64,000 nucleotides of DNA from Planctomycetota bacterium (GTDB lineage: Bacteria; Planctomycetota; Phycisphaerae; Phycisphaerales; UBA1924), in assembly GCA_039819165.1 (NCBI GenBank), contig JBCBSM010000001.1:62001-126000 (forward strand), given 5' to 3'. The notes beneath the pieces are model-generated. The model had not been told where the DNA came from, did no database searches, and saw only the letters and a list, made by a program, of their open reading frames with translations. A program made the translations under genes and the position numbers. Positions 28,220 through 37,135 of the stretch are shown one piece after another; positions within the stretch are counted from its first letter, which is position 1; each line of letters starts with the position of its first letter.

Positions 28220-28693
28220 ATGCCGCCCACGCGTCCGCTCTTCCATCTCACCTACGTCAGCCACCGGGCGACCGGCGTCACCGACGACGACGTCATCGAT
28301 GGCATCGTGCTCCCCGCGATGGCCAAGAACTACCGCCTGGGGGTGACCGGCTGCCTGTGGTTCGGCAGGGAGCGATTCGTGCAGGTGCTCGAGGGCGAGC
28401 GCGCGACCGTTGAGGACCTCTTCGACGCCATCCGCGTCGACGAGCGGCACTACTCGGTCGATCTGCTGGGGACCGAGCCCATCGCCGAGCGGAACTTCGC
28501 GCGATTCAGCATGCGGACGATCGCCAGCGATGCACCCGAGTCGATCGCCACGCTCATCCGCGAGGCTTCCGAGCGGCCGCCCGGACCTGCCGTAGCGTCC
28601 GAAGCCTTCCGATGCCTCGTACGCCGTGCCATCGCGGATCTAGCGGCGTGGCCGATGCGGGGCCATGTCCCGCCGGCATCGGGCACGATCTAG
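28220..28693 (+). CDS. BLUF-domain blue-light photoreceptor (short)
   Basis: 157 residues. The N-terminal 95 fit the BLUF (sensors of blue light using FAD) fold: HLTYVS with the key Tyr12, MAKNYRLGVTGCLWF with Asn37, FVQVLEGERATVEDLF with Gln55, and VDERHYSVDLL. Tyr, Asn and Gln are the photocycle triad. The C-terminal 60 residues are a short helical extension with no output domain, as in PixD/TePixD-type stand-alone sensors. The ATG has GGAGG 6 nt upstream. A TAGGAT box lies about 36 nt before it. It is not next to an obvious partner gene. Confidence 0.88.
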   Translation: MPPTRPLFHLTYVSHRATGVTDDDVIDGIVLPAMAKNYRLGVTGCLWFGRERFVQVLEGERATVEDLFDAIRVDERHYSVDLLGTEPIAERNFARFSMRTIASDAPESIATLIREASERPPGPAVASEAFRCLVRRAIADLAAWPMRGHVPPASGTI

Positions 28694-28704
28694 GTCGGCA
28701 TGCG

Positions 28705-29745
28705 CTACACGCAGCCGGCATCGAACTCATTCTGGAACGCCAAGAAATCGAACAGCGTCAGCATGCCGTCGTCGTCGAAGTCGGCGGCGAGGTCACCCGC
28801 ATCAAATGCGTTCTGGAACGCCAGGAAATCGAACAGCGTGAGTTCGCCGTCGCCGTCGACATCGGCGCGGCAGGGCGTGCCCGGTGCCGGGACGAGCACC
28901 ATGGCATCGGAACGAACGGCGTCGCCCTCGGCGAACACGCCGATGTAACCCCAGGCCTCGTCGTATCGGAGCAGCGTGCCGTTGAGTGCACTCGATACGA
29001 CGTGCGTGCCATCGTCGAGCGTCACCCAGTCCACGGGGCCGTTCATTGGTGCGCCTCCGTTGCGGAGATCGACGGTGCGAATCATGTCGCCCGTGTCGAT
29101 GGCGTGCTCGGTCAGCGTGTTGCTTCCGAAGTTGACGGTGAGAATCGAATCGCCATCGCCGGAAATCGCGGCGCCCCACGGACGGTTCAGGCCGTCGCCG
29201 GTGACCAGCGTCGACTTCGCCGTCCCGGAGCCGCCGTCGAAGACGCGATATTCGTTACGCAGCCAGTCGCCCACGATGACGTCGCCCGAGGGCGCGAAGA
29301 GCACCGCCTCGGGGACGGCCATTCCGGTGATGAAGTCATCGATGTAATCGCCCGTCTCGGCGTCGAAGCGGAACACGGTGCCGCTCCGACCATCGGAGAC
29401 ATACAGCCGTCCGTCGTGGATCGCCAGCCCGGCGGGTCCGACCATGGTCGGATGGGCCGCAAAGTCGCCGAGTGGCACGCCGGTCCCGAGGTCGTAGCGG
29501 TGCACCTTGCGGCTGAGATCTCCGGAGACCAGGAGATCGCCCGCGGGGCTGATAGCGATGCCCAGCGGATCGTTCACGCCGCCGGCGCCGGCGTCGATCA
29601 CGTCGCCCAGGTAGGTGCCGTCGAGGTCGTATTTTCGGACCGTATCAGCGCCGCCATCGGTGACGAGCAGGAACTGGGCAGCGGCAAGATCCGCCGTACA
29701 GGCCAGAACGACCCACACTAGAACGATACGAAGCGGGTTTGACAT
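28705..29745 (-). CDS. Secreted beta-propeller protein with C-terminal GC-type dockerin
   Basis: 346 residues. A signal peptide at 1-23 ends at AAAQ. Residues 25-290 are NHL/SMP-30-type propeller blades (PLGIAISPAGDLLVSGD, GPAGLAIHDGRLYVSD, PWGAAISGDGDSILTV). The last 60 residues carry two calcium-loop repeats, DVDGDGELTLFDFLAFQNAF and FDDDGMLTLFDFLAFQNEF, bracketed by Cys residues, with the protein ending in DAGCV. This is the GC-type dockerin anchoring or sorting tail found in Phycisphaerae and is the best taxonomic marker in the window. GGAG lies just before the ATG at 29745. An extended -10-like TGTAGCAT lies some 70 nt upstream. Confidence 0.92.
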   Translation of the reverse strand: MSNPLRIVLVWVVLACTADLAAAQFLLVTDGGADTVRKYDLDGTYLGDVIDAGAGGVNDPLGIAISPAGDLLVSGDLSRKVHRYDLGTGVPLGDFAAHPTMVGPAGLAIHDGRLYVSDGRSGTVFRFDAETGDYIDDFITGMAVPEAVLFAPSGDVIVGDWLRNEYRVFDGGSGTAKSTLVTGDGLNRPWGAAISGDGDSILTVNFGSNTLTEHAIDTGDMIRTVDLRNGGAPMNGPVDWVTLDDGTHVVSSALNGTLLRYDEAWGYIGVFAEGDAVRSDAMVLVPAPGTPCRADVDGDGELTLFDFLAFQNAFDAGDLAADFDDDGMLTLFDFLAFQNEFDAGCV

Positions 29746-30034
29746 GGTGCTCCCCGGGTGCTCGGCGACCTGGAGAGCGACATGCTCCGCGCGGCCACGC
29801 TGCTCGGGGCATGCTACAGGCAGCACCGCATCCGGTTGCAGAACTACGGCGGAGCCAGGCAAAACTGCCGTCGACGAATATGCGGTTCGATCCGTTCCAG
29901 CCACACGTACATAGAGACTGCACTCTTGAACGCTCGTTGGTGGCCAGCTTGCTGGTTCTGGATACACGACGCCGTCGACTATGACCACGGCGCATGCGGG
30001 CGCGGCAATGCTGTCCCCTGCATTGTACAAGCCG

Positions 30035-32329
30035 TCACGGATCGTGTGGATTCGCCATGTCAACGACTTGCTTGACGACGTCCGCGGGCAGGACCAGCAA
30101 CCAGCCGGGCCGATGCCACGCGATGGCGATGCCGAGGAGGCGTCCCTCCCGGTCGACGACGGGTCCTCCGCAGAGCGATGCGTTGGAACTCGTCATGATC
30201 CCGAATGCATCGCGAAACCCGGTGTACCGCAAGCTTTGGCCGGCGGGGTGGGGATAGAACGCCGGGGCGAGTTGCTGCAGCACGGTCATCGTTCGACCCT
30301 CGCGGATGATGTCCAGCGCGACGGTGTCCCCGGCGTTCACATCCAGATCGTCGTTGGAGTCCGACAACAGGGCCCAGCAGGACTTCGCGGTCGGCGTGGG
30401 TCGTCCCTCGAGGCCCTGGATTATGTCGCCGGTCTCCAGCATCCCCGATGCCAGATCCTGGACGCCGTCGAATGGCGAAAATTCGACAACCTCGGTGACG
30501 CGTGGGCCGTGCAGACCATCTTCGAGGTGAACCCGAAGGAAGCCCCGTTCCCGGTCGTACGATCGCTGCGGCACCGCGATGCATCCGATGGCCGGCTTCG
30601 GATCGCCGGTGGCGGTCGCGACTAGCGATCCGACGACGGATCCGACTGCGGAGTAGCGAGCATCCTCAAGTTTCAAGAAGGATGGGACCTGGTCGTCGAT
30701 CCGCAGCACGGCAAGGTCGTGGCCGCGGATGCGCACCAGGACGCGTGCGGCGACCTCCCGGCCGTCGGGCAGCCGGCAGCGTGGGGCCGCAGGCAGCGTG
30801 CTCGCCTTGGTGACCAGCAGGCGTGGCCCGACGAGCGTGCCGAGCGCGACGGGCTCATCTTCTGCCAGGATCGAGACGACGGCTCCCAAGGCCTCGGCCG
30901 AGGCCTTGTCCAACGCGGCTTCGATGGCGTGGGCGTGTGGCGTCGATCTTTCCCGGAAGCTCGCCCGCAACCCCTTAGAGAGCCGCTCGATCAGCTCGAT
31001 CCGCGTGTGTTCCGACGCATCGTCCGAATGCCGGATGTGGATGCCGATCAGCCGCCCCCGGGAATCGAACAATCCTCCGCCGCTATCACCGCCCACCATC
31101 GGCGTTGACGAGAACACCGAGAACGATGCGCGCTCGTTCCCATGCGCGATGCGTCCCTCGTGCATGCTCGGGTCGTGCTCCGAGAGCGGCAGTCCCCCGA
31201 AGCCGAGGGCGAAGCAGTGGTCTCCCGGCCGTGACTGCGCCGTGTTGCCCGTTTCGACGTACTCGAAGGGCCCGTCCTCGGGTCGGAGCTGCACCAGGCC
31301 GACGTCGGTAGGAAACTGAAGTCCCAAGACTTCGCCAGCCAGATCGCGGCCGTCGGGGAACGACACCGTGACCGCCGTCCCCGGCATGAAGAAGTGGTGC
31401 GCACAGGTTGCGATGAGCCCGTCGCGGCGGATGACCGTTCCGCTGACCCTCATCTGGTTCTGCCACGATTGCTCGGATGCCTGCGTGCGCCGAATGCGGA
31501 CGGACGCGGCGGTGGCCCGCTTCTTGGCCTCCTCCGAGATCGGTGGGGGTTCTTTGGCGTCGCGCGGCTGGTCGTTCTCGATTGGCCCAAGATCGACCCT
31601 CTTGCCGTCCCGGAGCGTGTTCAGCGTGGACTCGATATCCGTTGTGCTGGCAAATCCCCACCCGAAATCCCGCTGTCCCGAAGAGAACGACGCAAGGCCC
31701 ACGAGCCGGCCGCTCAGATCGAACGCCACGGGCCTCAAGTACGAGCCGAGGAACACGCCGTTCGTGACGAACCAATGGCCCGCGGCTGCGCCGTCCACGA
31801 ACTCGATGCTCGGGAGGGGGCGGTCGAGATGCTCGCCGCTCTTGTTGAGGGGATGGCGCAGGACGAGCAGCGGCTGCCCGGCCACGAGTGGCGCCGAGCC
31901 GCCAACGGAAACGTGGGGCCATGGCCCCGGCTCCGCGAGACGTGCCAGCCCGTAGCCGCGATCCTTGGACCAGTGCAGGCGAGCCGCCCGTACCGGTCGG
32001 CCGTCGGCCAATCGAACCTCTATCTCGCCCGCTGGCACCGGCCCGCTTACCAGCAGTTCACCGGTAGAGGAGACTAGGACGCCGTGGGACAGGACCAGGC
32101 CGTTGCTAGCATCGTTGTAGCGGACGCGCACAACGGCCGACGCGACGCGAGCGTAGATGCTGCGAGCGTTCCGCTCCGAGTCCGCCAGCGATTGGTGCGC
32201 AGCGCCCGCGTCCTGGGCGACGTCCGCACCCTGGGCCGACGCAACGCCGGTGGCCGCGACGTTCCCGGCGGCGAGCAATCCAGACGAAAAAACGACGGCC
32301 ATCAAATCGAAGCGGGCTTGTGCGCGCAT
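30035..32329 (-). CDS. Secreted protein with three trypsin/HtrA-like modules and one PDZ
   Basis: 764 residues from the ATG at 32329, with a signal peptide at about 1-33 (an in-frame upstream ATG would add 17). Three successive trypsin-fold modules are seen. Module 1 (about 50-240) lacks catalytic residues. Module 2 (about 275-440) has ATCAHHF for His (311 or 312), FPTDVGLVQL for Asp342 and VGGDSGGGLFD for Ser416, so the triad is complete. Module 3 (about 480 to the end) has LAVLRI but no clear His, and has SLCGGPVVDREG with Cys where Ser is expected. A PDZ-like insert lies inside module 3 around 610-690. Only the middle module looks active. Probably a periplasmic quality-control protease; the outer modules may bind substrate (inference). 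Confidence 0.87.
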   Translation of the reverse strand: MRAQARFDLMAVVFSSGLLAAGNVAATGVASAQGADVAQDAGAAHQSLADSERNARSIYARVASAVVRVRYNDASNGLVLSHGVLVSSTGELLVSGPVPAGEIEVRLADGRPVRAARLHWSKDRGYGLARLAEPGPWPHVSVGGSAPLVAGQPLLVLRHPLNKSGEHLDRPLPSIEFVDGAAAGHWFVTNGVFLGSYLRPVAFDLSGRLVGLASFSSGQRDFGWGFASTTDIESTLNTLRDGKRVDLGPIENDQPRDAKEPPPISEEAKKRATAASVRIRRTQASEQSWQNQMRVSGTVIRRDGLIATCAHHFFMPGTAVTVSFPDGRDLAGEVLGLQFPTDVGLVQLRPEDGPFEYVETGNTAQSRPGDHCFALGFGGLPLSEHDPSMHEGRIAHGNERASFSVFSSTPMVGGDSGGGLFDSRGRLIGIHIRHSDDASEHTRIELIERLSKGLRASFRERSTPHAHAIEAALDKASAEALGAVVSILAEDEPVALGTLVGPRLLVTKASTLPAAPRCRLPDGREVAARVLVRIRGHDLAVLRIDDQVPSFLKLEDARYSAVGSVVGSLVATATGDPKPAIGCIAVPQRSYDRERGFLRVHLEDGLHGPRVTEVVEFSPFDGVQDLASGMLETGDIIQGLEGRPTPTAKSCWALLSDSNDDLDVNAGDTVALDIIREGRTMTVLQQLAPAFYPHPAGQSLRYTGFRDAFGIMTSSNASLCGGPVVDREGRLLGIAIAWHRPGWLLVLPADVVKQVVDMANPHDP

Positions 32330-32674
32330 GGGGACGTACCTCGCATAATGCCGAACCCTCGTCCTCCGCGAGAACACCAAACACGAACGTGGACTGGCCG
32401 AGGGGTGCGATTACTCCGTTGGGCGTTGATCCGGGTACGGCGCTCTCCGTCGTAGCCCCATGGGCCAACCGTCCGCTCTGGCGAGCGAACAGAGAGCCGG
32501 CGTGGTTGCAATCGAGGGGATCGCTTTGGGGCATCCGCCAACATCCTGACGCGCGAATGCGGGCAGGCCGGCACATCTCTGGCGTTGCCGGGGTCGAGCG
32601 CCGATCCGGTGCGCGATCGAGATGATCGCCCGATGCATGGACGGCTCGCGTCCAAGTGGTGCGGGCCCGCCAAA
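32330..32674. other. Intergenic region between the protease gene and tRNA-Asn
   Basis: 345 nt with no convincing coding frame. On the minus strand a CATTAT box about 15 nt before the protease ATG is the best promoter candidate. Nothing else recognised. Confidence 0.5.
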
Positions 32675-32746
32675 CTCCCCGAACAGGACTCGAACCTGTA
32701 ACCTAGCGGTTAACAGCCGCTCGCTCTACCATTGAGCTATCGGGGA
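32675..32746 (-). tRNA. tRNA-Asn (GTT)
   Basis: A 72-nt cloverleaf on the minus strand. The acceptor stem TCCCCGA pairs with TCGGGGA, followed by discriminator G. The D arm is GCTC/GAGC with a short loop. The anticodon stem AGCGG/CCGCT has loop CTGTTAA, giving anticodon GTT. The T arm is ACAGG-TTCGAGT-CCTGT. CCA is not encoded. Confidence 0.96.
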
Positions 32747-32874
32747 TCGGTTCTCCAGCGCGGTGAAAGCCTAACCCGATGATTCCCAGCGTCAAGGACG
32801 GGGCCGCACCGTCGCCCCCGACCGGCCGGCGGCCGGACGCCGCCCCGCCCCCCAGCACGGAGTACACCAGGCCC

Positions 32875-33663
32875 ATGCCACGCCTCCCTCGATATCGCTC
32901 TACTGCCCGTAGGGGCAACCTGCTCGTTGGCTGCCTCGCCGTCGTCGGCGTCCTCGTGGTGCTGGCGATCATCGGCGCCGTGATCGTCATGATGAACTGG
33001 CGGGGCTGGACCGCCTCGGGCATGAAGGCCGGCATGACCGCGGTGGTGCAGCAGAGCGACCTGCCCGCCGACCAGAAGCGCCGCATCATCGTCCAGGTCG
33101 ACCAGCTCGCCGAGGCCTTCAAGAACAAGCAGATCACGTTCGAAGAGTTCGGCCGGATCGCCGAGGCTCTCGAGGATCACCCGATCCTGCCCATCGGCGT
33201 GCTCGAGTTCGTCGAGACCAACAAGCTCCAGGCCTCTTCGCTGAGCGCCGAGGACAAGGCCGCCGGCATCCTCGCCGTGCAGCGGCTGCAGCGCGGCCTG
33301 GATGAGCGCACGCTGACGATGGACGACATCCAGCCGGTGCTCGATCCCATCAGCCAGCTCGACGACCAGGGCAACACGACGGTCATCGACAACCCGACGA
33401 ACGTGCAGCTGCAGTCGTTCATCGAGGCCGCCCAGCAGAAGGCCGACGAGGCCGGCGTCCCCAACGAGCCCTTCGAGGTGGACATCGCCGCCGAGATCGA
33501 AAGCCTGATCAACGACACGCTGGGCCGCCAGGTCGTCACCACGCCGCCGCCGGCGGTCGAAGCCGAGGCGACCCCCGCCGCGCTGCCAGAAGCTCCCGCG
33601 GACGGCGATCCGGTGGAGTCGCCGGAGGATCCCGCTCCGCCCCCGGCGGAGGGTGGCGGCTAA
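32875..33663 (+). CDS. Hypothetical membrane-anchored protein with Pro-rich tail
   Basis: 262 residues from the ATG at 32875; an in-frame ATG at 32779 would add a Pro-rich leader beginning 33 nt past tRNA-Asn. One membrane helix lies at about 16-39 (NLLVGCLAVVGVLVVLAII) after a basic N-terminus. A helical, charged extracytoplasmic domain of about 180 residues follows (QKRRIIVQVDQLAEAFKNKQ, EEFGRIAEAL). The acidic, Pro/Ala-rich C-terminus ends in PAEGGG. Family not recognised. Confidence 0.7.
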   Translation: MPRLPRYRSTARRGNLLVGCLAVVGVLVVLAIIGAVIVMMNWRGWTASGMKAGMTAVVQQSDLPADQKRRIIVQVDQLAEAFKNKQITFEEFGRIAEALEDHPILPIGVLEFVETNKLQASSLSAEDKAAGILAVQRLQRGLDERTLTMDDIQPVLDPISQLDDQGNTTVIDNPTNVQLQSFIEAAQQKADEAGVPNEPFEVDIAAEIESLINDTLGRQVVTTPPPAVEAEATPAALPEAPADGDPVESPEDPAPPPAEGGG

Positions 33664-33709
33664 GCCCGTCGAGATTCGTATCGAGTCGAAGAGGAGAATG
33701 CGGGCGGCG

Positions 33710-34372
33710 TTAGGCCGCCATTTCTCGTACGTCGTCGGCGACCAGGATCTCGGCGGCGGTCTTCTGCTTGACCTCGTCCACCGTTACGCCCGGCGCCAGT
33801 TCCGTCAGCACGAAGCGGCCCTTGTCGTGGTCCATCTCCAGCACGCACAGGTCGGTGATGACCATGTCGATGCACCGCTGGCCGGTGAGCGGCAGCGTGC
33901 AGGCCTTGACGATCTTGGGCTCGCCCTTCTTGTTGCAGTGGTCCATCGTGACGACGACCTTGCGGACGCCGGCGACGAGGTCCATCGCCCCGCCCATGCC
34001 CTTGACCATCTTGCCGGGGATCATCCAGTTGGCGATGTCGCCCTCTTCGCTGATCTCCATCGCGCCCAGGATGCACATGTCGATGTGCCCGCCGCGGATC
34101 ATGCCGAAGCTCTCGGCGCTGCTGAAGAAGCTGGCGCCGGTGCGGGCGGTCACCGTCTGCTTGCCGGCGTTGATGAGGTCGGCGTCCACCTGGTCATCGG
34201 TGGGGAACGGACCGATGCCGAGCAGGCCGTTCTCCGACTGGAGCCAGACGTCCATGCCGTCGGGGATGTGGTTGGCCACGAGCGTGGGCATGCCGATGCC
34301 CAGGTTCACGACGTAGCCGTCGCGGAGCTCCTTGGCCGCCCGCCTGGTGATCTGGTCGCGGTCGAGTGCCAT
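33710..34372 (-). CDS. scoB: CoA transferase subunit B (3-oxoacid CoA-transferase type)
   Basis: 220 residues, the normal size for a family-I CoA-transferase beta subunit. The motif [17 protein letters not shown] and the catalytic loop [13 protein letters not shown] (with the nucleophilic Glu) are diagnostic, together with [20 protein letters not shown] and [15 protein letters not shown]. It would transfer CoA between succinate and acetoacetate or a similar acid, together with an alpha subunit. That subunit is not encoded next to it in this window, which is unusual because scoA and scoB are normally adjacent. It follows two small membrane-protein genes with a 38-nt gap, but it also has its own TATCCT box 5 nt before the ATG. 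Confidence 0.92.
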   Translation of the reverse strand: MALDRDQITRRAAKELRDGYVVNLGIGMPTLVANHIPDGMDVWLQSENGLLGIGPFPTDDQVDADLINAGKQTVTARTGASFFSSAESFGMIRGGHIDMCILGAMEISEEGDIANWMIPGKMVKGMGGAMDLVAGVRKVVVTMDHCNKKGEPKIVKACTLPLTGQRCIDMVITDLCVLEMDHDKGRFVLTELAPGVTVDEVKQKTAAEILVADDVREMAA

Positions 34373-34377
34373 GCGGC

Positions 34378-34383
34378 AGGATA
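34378..34383 (-). promoter_or_regulatory. Candidate -10 box, leaderless start of scoB
   Basis: TATCCT on the minus strand, exactly 5 nt before the ATG of scoB, with no Shine-Dalgarno and no clear -35. Confidence 0.5.
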
Positions 34384-34410
34384 CCCGTCCGCGGCCAGCG
34401 GCGTGACCGG

Positions 34411-34701
34411 CTAGCCGATCATCTTCCGCCGCCTCGCGTTCTTGCGGGCGATCCGTGCGATGATGAAGCCGACGATCGACAGCGGCAGCCCCGAGCCGCC
34501 GACGATCGCCCATTGGAGCATCCGATCGGCGGCGGCCCTTTCCGGCTCGGCATCCCCGGCCGCACTCTCGGCGAGCGGGTCGGCCAGGGCGCCCTGGATC
34601 ATCTCGGCGTAGGTCAGCAGCGCCATCAGGAGGCCGGCGGCCATGATGAGCACGCCCAGCGCCATCGCGATGCGTCCCATCCAGCGGAGCAGCGGGCTCA
34701 C
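34411..34701 (-). CDS. Hypothetical small membrane protein (two helices)
   Basis: 96 residues from the GTG at 34701, whose last two bases overlap the TGA of the preceding gene (GTGA). Two hydrophobic helices lie at about 8-30 ([21 protein letters not shown]) and 62-83, and the tail is Arg/Lys-rich ([14 protein letters not shown]). Composition and spacing resemble the neighbour upstream, so the two may form a membrane pair. No family recognised. Confidence 0.7.
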   Translation of the reverse strand: MSPLLRWMGRIAMALGVLIMAAGLLMALLTYAEMIQGALADPLAESAAGDAEPERAAADRMLQWAIVGGSGLPLSIVGFIIARIARKNARRRKMIG

Positions 34702-34979
34702 GGCGCATCTCCCGGATGCCGCGCCGCCAGCAGCCGGACGCCTCCGAGGATCGCGATCGCCATGCCCGTGAGCGAGACCAGCGCGGCCACGGCGAGCGTC
34801 GCGATCGACAGCGAGCGGAGCTCCTCGAGCGGGAGCCGCGCGGCGCGGGCGCTGGTCACCCCGGCGGCCACGAGCCCAAGCAGCCCCAGCAGCAGCCAGG
34901 GCGTGCACGCCACGATGATGCCCAGCTTGATCCGCTGGGCGTGCCTGCGTCTCTCGTTGTGCGGTGCGCTATCCGACAC
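34698..34979 (-). CDS. Hypothetical small membrane protein (two helices)
   Basis: 93 residues. It has a His/Arg-rich N-terminus ([13 protein letters not shown]), then helices at about 18-42 and 58-82. The start overlaps the 3' end of the ABC-F gene by 11 nt and the stop overlaps the next start by 4 nt, so the three genes are one transcription unit. No family recognised. Confidence 0.7.
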   Translation of the reverse strand: MSDSAPHNERRRHAQRIKLGIIVACTPWLLLGLLGLVAAGVTSARAARLPLEELRSLSIATLAVAALVSLTGMAIAILGGVRLLAARHPGDAP

Positions 34980-36972
34980 GGTTCAGCCACTCCGATTCCA
35001 GTGCGTCCAGCTCGGCCTTGGCACCGTCCCGCTCGGCGTTGATGCCGGCCGCCCGCACCGCGTCCTTCCAGATCTCCGGGTCATCCAGCGTGCGATCGAG
35101 CCCCGCCACGGCCCCCTCCAGCTCGGCGATGCGTTCCTCCAGCGCGTCCACCGACATCCACGAGTACTTGCTCTTGCCGGGCTTCGGCCGCGCCGAGCCA
35201 TTAGTCGTCGGCGTGCGTGCATTCGTGGACGCGGATCGCTCGGGCTTCTTCGGCGCGGCCCCATTGCGGGTCGACGACGCTGCGGGTGCGCGGCTCTCGA
35301 GCCACCGGCTCCAGTTGCCCAGGAAGACCTTGACGCCGCCCCTGCCGTCGAACACCAGCAGGTTGTCGCACACCGCGTCCACGAGCGCCCGGTCGTGGCT
35401 CACGATGATCAGGGTGCCCTCGAAGGCCCCGCGTTTCTTGGCCGTCGCGGGCGACAGCATCGCCTCGAGCCGCTCGGCGCTGGGGATGTCCAGGTGGTTG
35501 GTGGGCTCATCAAGCACTAGAACGTTGCGGCCGCACGCCAGCAGCCCCGCGAGGGCGGCCCGCGCCTTCTCGCCGCCCGACATCTCGAAGAGCGGTGCTT
35601 CCTGGCGATCGCCCGAGAAGAGGAACGCGCCGGCGAGGTCCCGCGACTCCTGCTCGCTGAGCGTCCTGGGCCTGTCGGGGCCCTCGTCCTCGTCGGCGAT
35701 GCGGGCGACCGTCCGCTGGATGTACCGGGGCACGGTCAGCTCGGGGTCCATGTCGTCGCGGCTCTGCGAAAAGTACCCAACCTTCAGCCCCGAACCGTGC
35801 TTGACCGCGCCCGCCGTCGGCTCGCGTCGGCCCAGCAGGCACTCGACGAGCGTGCTCTTGCCCGCGCCATTGGGGCCGACGATGCCCCAGCGCTCGCCCC
35901 GCGAGATCTTGATGTCCAGGTCGCGGAAGAGCGTGAGCGTGGAGCCGTCGTCCCGCGGGAACTCCATCGCCAGGCCGCTGGCGGTCAGCACGACGTCGCC
36001 CGTCCGGGGCGCCGGCGGGATGCTGGGCTCGAAGACCGCCAACTCCACGGGGCGTTCGATGGTCGAGTCGGCGCGGGCTCGTTCGAGGCGGCTCTCGCGG
36101 CCCCGCGCCTGCTTGGCCCGCTGGCCCGCCTTGTACTTGTCGATGAAGGCCTGCTCCTGGCGGAACTTGGTCTGCTGCCGCTCCCACGCCTCCATCTGCG
36201 TGCGGAGCCGATCGACCCGCAGCGTGCGGAAGGCGTCGTAGCCGCCGGGGTAGGTGATCACGCGGCCGCGCTCGACCTCGGCGACGCGCTGGGCCACCCG
36301 CTTGAGCACCGAGCGGTCGTGGGCGATCAGCACCACCGCGCCCTTGAACGTGTCGACGAGGAACTCCTCGAGCCAGATGCGGCCGTGCACGTCGAGGTGG
36401 TTGGTGGGCTCGTCCATGAGGAGCACGTCGGGCTCGGTGAGCAGCGCCCGGGCGAGCGCGAGCCGGGCCCGCTGGCCGCCGCTGAGCTTGGCGACCGGCA
36501 GCGTGAACTGCGCATCGACGAAGCCCAGCCCGTGCAGCACCTCGTCGATGCGATGGTCGACCGCGTATCCACCGGCGGCCTGGATGCGGGACTCGAGCCG
36601 CGCTTGCTCGGCCAGCAGCTTCTGCATGGCCTCGCCGGTGGCGTCGCCGAGCTTCTCGAACACGGCCTCGAGCTGGTGGTGCAGCCGGCTGAGCTCCTCG
36701 AAGGCCTCGGCGGCGTGCTCGCGGAGCGTGACGCCCTCGGGCACCTCGGGGGTCTGCGCGAGGTAGGCGATCCGTGCGCCCCGCTGGCGGTTGACCTCGC
36801 CGGCGTCGGGCTGGAGCACGCCGGCCAGGATCTTCAGCAGGCTCGACTTGCCCGTGCCGTTGGCGCCGACGATCGCCACTCGCTCCTGCGGCTCGATCGA
36901 CAGCGCGCACCCCTGCAGGATGACGTCGTCGCCGTAGGACAGCGCCAGGTTGGAGGCCGCGAGTATCGGCAC
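34969..36972 (-). CDS. ABC-F family ATPase (Uup/EttA-like)
   Basis: 667 residues with two ABC domains in one soluble chain and no membrane segments. Domain 1 has GANGTGKSS, KLSGGQRARLALARALL and VLLMDEPTNHLD. The ABC-F linker between the domains is long and charged (ERQQTKFRQEQAFIDKYKAG). Domain 2 has [25 protein letters not shown] and VLVLDEPTNHLD. A Lys/Pro/Ser-rich stretch then leads to a C-terminal coiled coil (about 600-667), as in Uup. Such proteins act on the ribosome or replication forks. The GTG start at 36972 gives MPILAASNLALSYG, the natural N-terminus; TACCAT lies 6 nt upstream. First of an apparent three- or four-gene operon. Confidence 0.93.
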   Translation of the reverse strand: MPILAASNLALSYGDDVILQGCALSIEPQERVAIVGANGTGKSSLLKILAGVLQPDAGEVNRQRGARIAYLAQTPEVPEGVTLREHAAEAFEELSRLHHQLEAVFEKLGDATGEAMQKLLAEQARLESRIQAAGGYAVDHRIDEVLHGLGFVDAQFTLPVAKLSGGQRARLALARALLTEPDVLLMDEPTNHLDVHGRIWLEEFLVDTFKGAVVLIAHDRSVLKRVAQRVAEVERGRVITYPGGYDAFRTLRVDRLRTQMEAWERQQTKFRQEQAFIDKYKAGQRAKQARGRESRLERARADSTIERPVELAVFEPSIPPAPRTGDVVLTASGLAMEFPRDDGSTLTLFRDLDIKISRGERWGIVGPNGAGKSTLVECLLGRREPTAGAVKHGSGLKVGYFSQSRDDMDPELTVPRYIQRTVARIADEDEGPDRPRTLSEQESRDLAGAFLFSGDRQEAPLFEMSGGEKARAALAGLLACGRNVLVLDEPTNHLDIPSAERLEAMLSPATAKKRGAFEGTLIIVSHDRALVDAVCDNLLVFDGRGGVKVFLGNWSRWLESRAPAASSTRNGAAPKKPERSASTNARTPTTNGSARPKPGKSKYSWMSVDALEERIAELEGAVAGLDRTLDDPEIWKDAVRAAGINAERDGAKAELDALESEWLNRVG

Positions 36973-37135
36973 GGGAGCATGGTAGAGGGCACGGCCACCC
37001 GCCCCGATCCGGAAGCCCGGCGGGGTGCGGCATCCACCGGGACGGAGGCGGATGGCCCTGGGGGTCGCTCGGTCCAACCATGCTCGGTGGCCATGCCCCG
37101 AGGCCGAGGAGGTCCGAGGCGTCCAGGAGGTGCCC

